Position numbers and translations under genes: made by a program. This document shows positions 14,095 to 17,607 of a DNA stretch of 17,607 bases, piece after piece. The notes under the pieces are model-generated. The model was not told where the DNA came from and made no database searches. It saw only the letters and a list, made by a program, of their open reading frames with translations. The stretch comes from CAYRMV01 sp964425255 (GTDB lineage: Bacteria > Bacteroidota > Bacteroidia > Flavobacteriales_D > Crocinitomicaceae). How positions within the stretch are numbered: position 1 is the stretch's first letter; every line of letters begins with the position of its first letter. Location: positions 1-17,607 of the forward strand of contig CAYRMV010000066.1 of the NCBI GenBank assembly GCA_964425255.1, read 5' to 3'.

Positions 14095-14724
14095 ATGTAT
14101 AAACTATTTTTCTTATTTGTTTTTTCGTCCGTTTTGGTTTTGACTTCTTGCAAAGACCAAGAAGGAATGAATGACGAAGATTTACCAACAAAGCAAGCGG
14201 CGCCTACAACTGAAAATATCGAAACACTGTTTTCAGAAAATGTTGCTTTTACAGACACAATGATGAATCTTTTGTTAGAGATTAACATTTGTGATCCGCA
14301 GCAAATGGATAAAAAGAATTTACAAGTTCCTGCGTGCGATCCTTCGTTGTTTCGTTTCTTTACCTTTGATCAACAAGCCAATTTGAACGACGCGTTTTTA
14401 CTTTTAGCTAAATCAGGAACACATGGTTATGCGATTCGGCGCCTGTTTGTTTTTCAAAGAGAACATGGAAAATTGATTCAAGTAAACCGATTCATGGCAA
14501 ACTTAATCGGAAAACGAGCTACAGCAACAGGAAAAGATGATTTGGTACTTCGTTTTTCTGATACAGAAAATAATTTTTTCAACTGTGTTTATACTTGGAA
14601 AGATCGCAAATATCAATTCCGAAAAGTGGAACAAATTAATGATGCAAATGTAAAAGCAGAGTTCCAAGACTCGATGAATGTTGAAATATCTAAGTTTATC
14701 ATTGATAATGCATTGGAAATATAA
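14095..14724 (+). CDS. lipoprotein of unknown function
   Basis: A 209-residue lipoprotein with signal MYKLFFLFVFSSVLVLTSC (lipobox LTSC, C19) and a short acidic linker (KDQEGMNDEDLP). The mature part contains a cysteine pair (NICDPQQ and VPACDPS, about C64 and C78) that could form a disulfide, and a mixed alpha/beta C-terminal half (RRLFVFQREHGKLIQVNRF, DDLVLRFSDTENNFFNCVYTW). I recognise no family. The next lipoprotein gene starts 17 bases before its stop, so both probably form one unit. No TAnnTTTG box stands in the 28 bases after the lyase gene, so it may be read from pyrD. Confidence 0.8.
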   Translation: MYKLFFLFVFSSVLVLTSCKDQEGMNDEDLPTKQAAPTTENIETLFSENVAFTDTMMNLLLEINICDPQQMDKKNLQVPACDPSLFRFFTFDQQANLNDAFLLLAKSGTHGYAIRRLFVFQREHGKLIQVNRFMANLIGKRATATGKDDLVLRFSDTENNFFNCVYTWKDRKYQFRKVEQINDANVKAEFQDSMNVEISKFIIDNALEI

Positions 14725-15163
14725 ATCACTCTTATTCTTGCTGTTATCGAGCGTTTTGTTTTTCGCTTGCGTTCAAGATTCTGAATTTAAGTCCATCGAC
14801 CCGTATTATATTTTTCATGATAATTCATCCAAAGTGTGGTTAATAAATCATGCTTACAAAGATGGTAAAGATTATTCTCCCATGAGTTTGGGTATGAAAG
14901 ACATAGTTACGATTCACGCAACGCACAATTGTTATTTTCAACGAATGGGTTCTTTTGGCGATTCACCCGGAAAAAAAGGGATTCTGTCGTTGAATTGGGA
15001 TGAAAAGATGCTATTCTTTCAATTTAAAGGAGAAAGTTGGGATTTCACCATTAAATCGCTTCAAATAGAAAAAATAATTTTGGAACCAATCAACAAAAAA
15101 TTTCCTTATACCTTGGAATTGATTCCCGTTCCAGAACCTACTTCTTCAACAAACGAGTTGTAA
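14708..15163 (+). CDS. small lipoprotein of unknown function
   Basis: A 151-residue lipoprotein. The ATG at 14708 gives a clean signal peptide (MHWKYKSLLFLLLSSVLFFAC, lipobox FFAC, C21); the longer frame from 14678 only adds ten residues before it. The mature part is beta-rich (KVWLINHAYKDGKDY, KDIVTIHATHNCYFQRMGSFG, KMLFFQFKGESWDF, PYTLELIPVPEP). No family is recognised. It overlaps the upstream lipoprotein gene by 17 bases, and its last 26 bases overlap the converging T9SS cargo gene. Confidence 0.75.
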   Translation: MHWKYKSLLFLLLSSVLFFACVQDSEFKSIDPYYIFHDNSSKVWLINHAYKDGKDYSPMSLGMKDIVTIHATHNCYFQRMGSFGDSPGKKGILSLNWDEKMLFFQFKGESWDFTIKSLQIEKIILEPINKKFPYTLELIPVPEPTSSTNEL

Positions 15164-15944
15164 ATTGCGAATTCTGATTTGAAATTTGAATAAAGTACAT
15201 TCCCGTTGGTAGATCTGAAACAGAAAACTGATTATTTTCAATGCTTTCACTGGACATTAATTTTCCTTCAAAGGAATAAAAATCTACTTTATCCCATTGA
15301 TTTGAACTAGAAATAGTTACGAGATCAATAGCAGGATTTGGAAAAACGGATACATTTTCTGCTGTTAATTCAACAGTCGAAAGTGGATTTTCAACTTCAA
15401 CAGCAATATTATCTAAAAATAATTTGAAACCTTTATTTGTATTGTTTACAAAAGCAATGTAGATTGTTTGATCATTAAATCCAGCATTACTCAAATTAGC
15501 AGTTCGTGTTATCCATTCAGCATCTTCTTGTTGTATCAAACCAACTGTATCAGTAAAACTAGTTAAGTCCGTATTCGTAGTTGAAACAAGAACTTTATAA
15601 CTATCTGGATAAGAAGGATCAAAAGAGCGTGCTCTCCAGCTTAAAGAATTTCCATATTCTCCTAAATTAATTGCAGGAGTAATTAACCATTTATTAGCTT
15701 GACCTTCTGGTTCAAAATAGGAAGTTGAGCTAATGACAGAATCAGTAGCATTATCCGGATTAGAAGTGATGATCCATGCAGAAGTATATTCACTAACAAC
15801 TTCATTAGGAGTTTGTTGATCCACATCTAGTATAGTCCAATTTGCTGGAAGTCCAGTTTGAAAATTTTCAGAAAAAACGGTTGTTTGACCAAAAGTTACG
15901 GAGCTTAAACCACAAAATAAGCTAAATGTAAAAATATGCTTCAT
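15138..15944 (-). CDS. T9SS type A sorting domain protein with cleaved-adhesin-like domain
   Basis: A 268-residue secreted protein. Residues 1-20 are a signal peptide (FCGLSSVTFGQ). Residues ~23-185 resemble the cleaved-adhesin / choice-of-anchor J jelly-roll domain: VFSENFQTGLPANWTILDVD opening, SAWIITSNP, NKWLITPAINLG (85-95), and the closing KGFKLFLDNIAVEV (171-184). Residues ~197-268 are a type A T9SS C-terminal sorting domain with VSVFPNPAIDLVTI (198-211), VDFYSFEGKLM and LPTGMYFIQI (245-254), ending in KK. The protein should cross the outer membrane by T9SS and be released or attached to the surface, with the tail removed. It looks like a small adhesin or sugar-binding cargo with no catalytic motif. 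The gene points at the preceding lipoprotein gene and overlaps it by 26 bases. Confidence 0.92.
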   Translation of the reverse strand: MKHIFTFSLFCGLSSVTFGQTTVFSENFQTGLPANWTILDVDQQTPNEVVSEYTSAWIITSNPDNATDSVISSTSYFEPEGQANKWLITPAINLGEYGNSLSWRARSFDPSYPDSYKVLVSTTNTDLTSFTDTVGLIQQEDAEWITRTANLSNAGFNDQTIYIAFVNNTNKGFKLFLDNIAVEVENPLSTVELTAENVSVFPNPAIDLVTISSSNQWDKVDFYSFEGKLMSSESIENNQFSVSDLPTGMYFIQISNQNSQFTTRLLKK

Positions 15945-15949
15945 AGCTA

Positions 15950-15957
15950 CAAAGGTA
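15950..15957 (-). promoter_or_regulatory. -7 promoter box of the T9SS cargo gene
   Basis: On the minus strand TACCTTTG (15957-15950) matches TAnnTTTG and ends only five bases before the ATG at 15944. Transcription would start at or next to the start codon, suggesting a leaderless mRNA. No -33 element was found at the usual distance. Confidence 0.45.
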
Positions 15958-16008
15958 AGAGAATTGATTTATTTGAATCTGTTACAAGCAATAAATTATG
16001 TTAAGAAA

Positions 16009-16473
16009 TTAATCGGCTAAATTGATCAAAATAGCGTTGAAATCTTGGTAAAAGGAATCGAACTTGATTAAATGTTCTTTGAAAAAGTCAAAAATAGCGT
16101 TTTTGTCTTCGTCTTTGTAAAAGTTTAATTGCGTATTTTCCCATTTAATTCGAGAAAATGAAGGAATAGCAGGCGTGGAGCATTCTTCGAGCCAAATACC
16201 ATCCTCACCCATAATTTCTTCCATCACTTTGCGAAGTTCACCCATTTGTTCCCAGAGAATTGCTCTTACTCCATCGTCTTTTGGTTGAAAATCCAAACAC
16301 AAACGAACGCCAAATTTGTCCGCTTCCAATCGAAGATAAATATCACGCACATCGGTTGGGTAATTCAACCAATTCATTTTTCGTCCGTTTACTGAGCGGA
16401 TTGGAGACATGATTGCCTTGAATTCGCTCCAAAACATGGTTCTTTTTTGCCTAAGTTCTTCCCGAGAAAGCAT
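16009..16473 (-). CDS. DUF4268 family protein
   Basis: A 154-residue soluble protein that matches DUF4268 by pattern: REELRQKRTMFWSEFKAIMSPIRSVNG near the start, WLNYPTDVRDIYLRLEAD, VRLCLDFQPKDDGVRAILWEQMG in the middle and FDFFKEHLIKFDSFYQDF at the end. The family has no established function; in other proteins the domain is joined to nuclease-like regions, whereas here it stands alone. It has no signal peptide or membrane segment. The ATG at 16473 is seven bases after the stop of the upstream lipoprotein gene, so they are probably cotranscribed. Confidence 0.85.
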   Translation of the reverse strand: MLSREELRQKRTMFWSEFKAIMSPIRSVNGRKMNWLNYPTDVRDIYLRLEADKFGVRLCLDFQPKDDGVRAILWEQMGELRKVMEEIMGEDGIWLEECSTPAIPSFSRIKWENTQLNFYKDEDKNAIFDFFKEHLIKFDSFYQDFNAILINLAD

Positions 16474-16480
16474 GAATTAC

Positions 16481-17404
16481 TTATTTTTTGGAAAAATAAA
16501 AATCCCAACGTTTGCGATCAAAAGTTGCTTTAATGGGATAATTTTGATTGTCGTATTCCAATTCCAATGTGTGAATTGTATTTCCGTGAAGATTTTCTTG
16601 ATATTTAACTAATAATCCCTTGGAATAATTCCAAGTTTTAACATCTTCTATTTTCTTCCAATCGGAGGTGAATTCAGTACTTTTTACGGGTAAGCCATTC
16701 AGAAACTCAGTATAAATAAGTTGAGCATGTTGAACCGATACCAAAGATGTATCAATACTTCTAGTGAGTTCTTCTACCTTTTTTTGAGTGTAATTTCCTT
16801 CTTCCAAAAATTCTACTCGTTGAATAAAATCATCAATTTTGTGAATAATGAGTCTTGGTTCGTTTGCATTTGGAAAGAAAAAGGTAGAGTCATTCGATAA
16901 TGCACTTTTATAGTGTATTAATGTCGTTTTCAAAGAATCATGTGCGATTGTAACGGGTGGTTGATTTGTTAAATTAAGCCATCGTAAGTATTCGATTTGA
17001 ATCGGTAAATTGTAACTGTTGTTTTTGAATTCGACAATACTTTCGGCACTTTTAGCTTGTTTATATTTGTATCTGTAAAACGTTTTTAATCGATTTTTAC
17101 TAGAAAAAAGGTAAGCTATTTTTTCTTCTTTGTGATCACCATATTGATTTACAATACTAATTCTATTTAAACTCAAGGTGTCTAAAATTGCTTGATTCCA
17201 AAAAAAAGCAGCATGAATTGGATCTTCAAAAAAAGAAGAAATATAATAAGGTTGTATGATGTTTTCCTTTAGTGTTTGTTGCGTGTTTTTTTCAGGTTCT
17301 ACCTTATTTTCAGGTGAATTACACGATGTAACAAAGAAAAGTAGTATTCCAGAAAATAGAATATAAATTTGTTTTAAATTTATTTTAATTACAGCAAAAA
17401 TCAT
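16481..17404 (-). CDS. large lipoprotein of unknown function
   Basis: A 307-residue lipoprotein: the N-terminus (ILFSGILLFFVTSC, C28) carries a lipobox after a longer than usual leader, followed by a charged linker (NSPENKVEPEKNTQQ). The mature part is rich in charged residues and beta strands, including repeated short stretches such as IVEFKNNSYNLPIQIEYLRW, SLVSVQHAQLIYTEFLNGLP and HTLELEYDNQNYPIKATFDRK (split at the strand turns). The ending resembles the repeated wedge-like patterns of YD/RHS-type repeats only superficially. I do not recognise a family. No TAnnTTTG box was found ahead of it; the DUF4268 gene follows seven bases later. The 203 bases upstream to the window end (17405-17607) are AT-rich and hold nothing I can name. 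Confidence 0.75.
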   Translation of the reverse strand: MIFAVIKINLKQIYILFSGILLFFVTSCNSPENKVEPEKNTQQTLKENIIQPYYISSFFEDPIHAAFFWNQAILDTLSLNRISIVNQYGDHKEEKIAYLFSSKNRLKTFYRYKYKQAKSAESIVEFKNNSYNLPIQIEYLRWLNLTNQPPVTIAHDSLKTTLIHYKSALSNDSTFFFPNANEPRLIIHKIDDFIQRVEFLEEGNYTQKKVEELTRSIDTSLVSVQHAQLIYTEFLNGLPVKSTEFTSDWKKIEDVKTWNYSKGLLVKYQENLHGNTIHTLELEYDNQNYPIKATFDRKRWDFYFSKK

Positions 17405-17607
17405 CTTTACATATTTAAATTATTACTTTAAAGTCATTTTGAATTAAGTAATAAATCATTTTTCAAATGTAATTAAATTGAGAATATTTTTGGCATGATA
17501 TGATAATTTCTATCACTATAAAAACAACTCTTACAAGTTTTAAATTATTTCCTCTAAGTACATGACAAAAATCTAAATATATTCATAAGTTTCTTAAAAT
17601 GAGCATT

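Noticed and set aside
17405..17607. Possible promoter or RNA in the AT-rich end of the window
   Set aside because: No TAnnTTTG box in usable position, no hairpin and no coding frame could be supported.

Overview
The window looks like chromosomal DNA from a low-GC member of the Bacteroidota, most likely order Flavobacteriales (a Fluviicola/Crocinitomicaceae-like organism is my guess, not shown). The evidence is the Bacteroidota -7 promoter box TAnnTTTG in front of several genes, very short leaders mostly without Shine-Dalgarno sequences, a protein with a type A type IX secretion (T9SS) sorting domain, a PorG-like (DUF6089) outer-membrane protein, a GldM C-terminal-like domain and many small lipoproteins.

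Layout. 1-987 (minus): the 5' part of a U32-family peptidase-like gene, cut by the window edge, and a small one-helix membrane protein. 1089-2287 (plus): a two-gene toxin-antitoxin-like module, a HigA-type HTH protein fused to a DUF6922-like tail followed by an AbiEii-family nucleotidyltransferase. A perfect 16-bp palindrome sits on its promoter, and the toxin start looks frameshifted. 2415-3410 (plus): a secreted Ycf48/BNR-like beta-propeller. 3411-3670: a non-coding stretch with a 139-bp repeat-like element bounded by 13-bp inverted repeats. 3671-5787 (minus): a tight three-gene exported operon of a TraB/GumN protein, an FKBP lipoprotein and a subclass B1 metallo-beta-lactamase. 6010-7779 (plus): a SAM methyltransferase and a di-heme cytochrome c peroxidase lipoprotein.

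7987-11014 (plus): the most interesting block. An ECF sigma factor is followed by a single-pass protein with a 40-residue cytoplasmic tail and a large periplasmic part (anti-sigma candidate), a small secreted protein with a GldM C-terminal-like domain, and a small secreted protein of unknown type, all overlapping or nearly so. A PorG-like outer-membrane protein with its own promoter follows (11137-12075). I infer an envelope-sensing circuit, possibly tied to T9SS; no single element proves it. 12153-14066 (plus): pyrD and an HMG-CoA lyase-family gene. 14095-15163 (plus): two overlapping lipoprotein genes. 15138-15944 (minus): a T9SS cargo protein whose 3' end overlaps the converging lipoprotein gene. 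16009-17404 (minus): a lipoprotein gene and a DUF4268 gene. I see nothing recognisable in 17405-17607, and no rRNA, tRNA, CRISPR array or insertion sequence anywhere.
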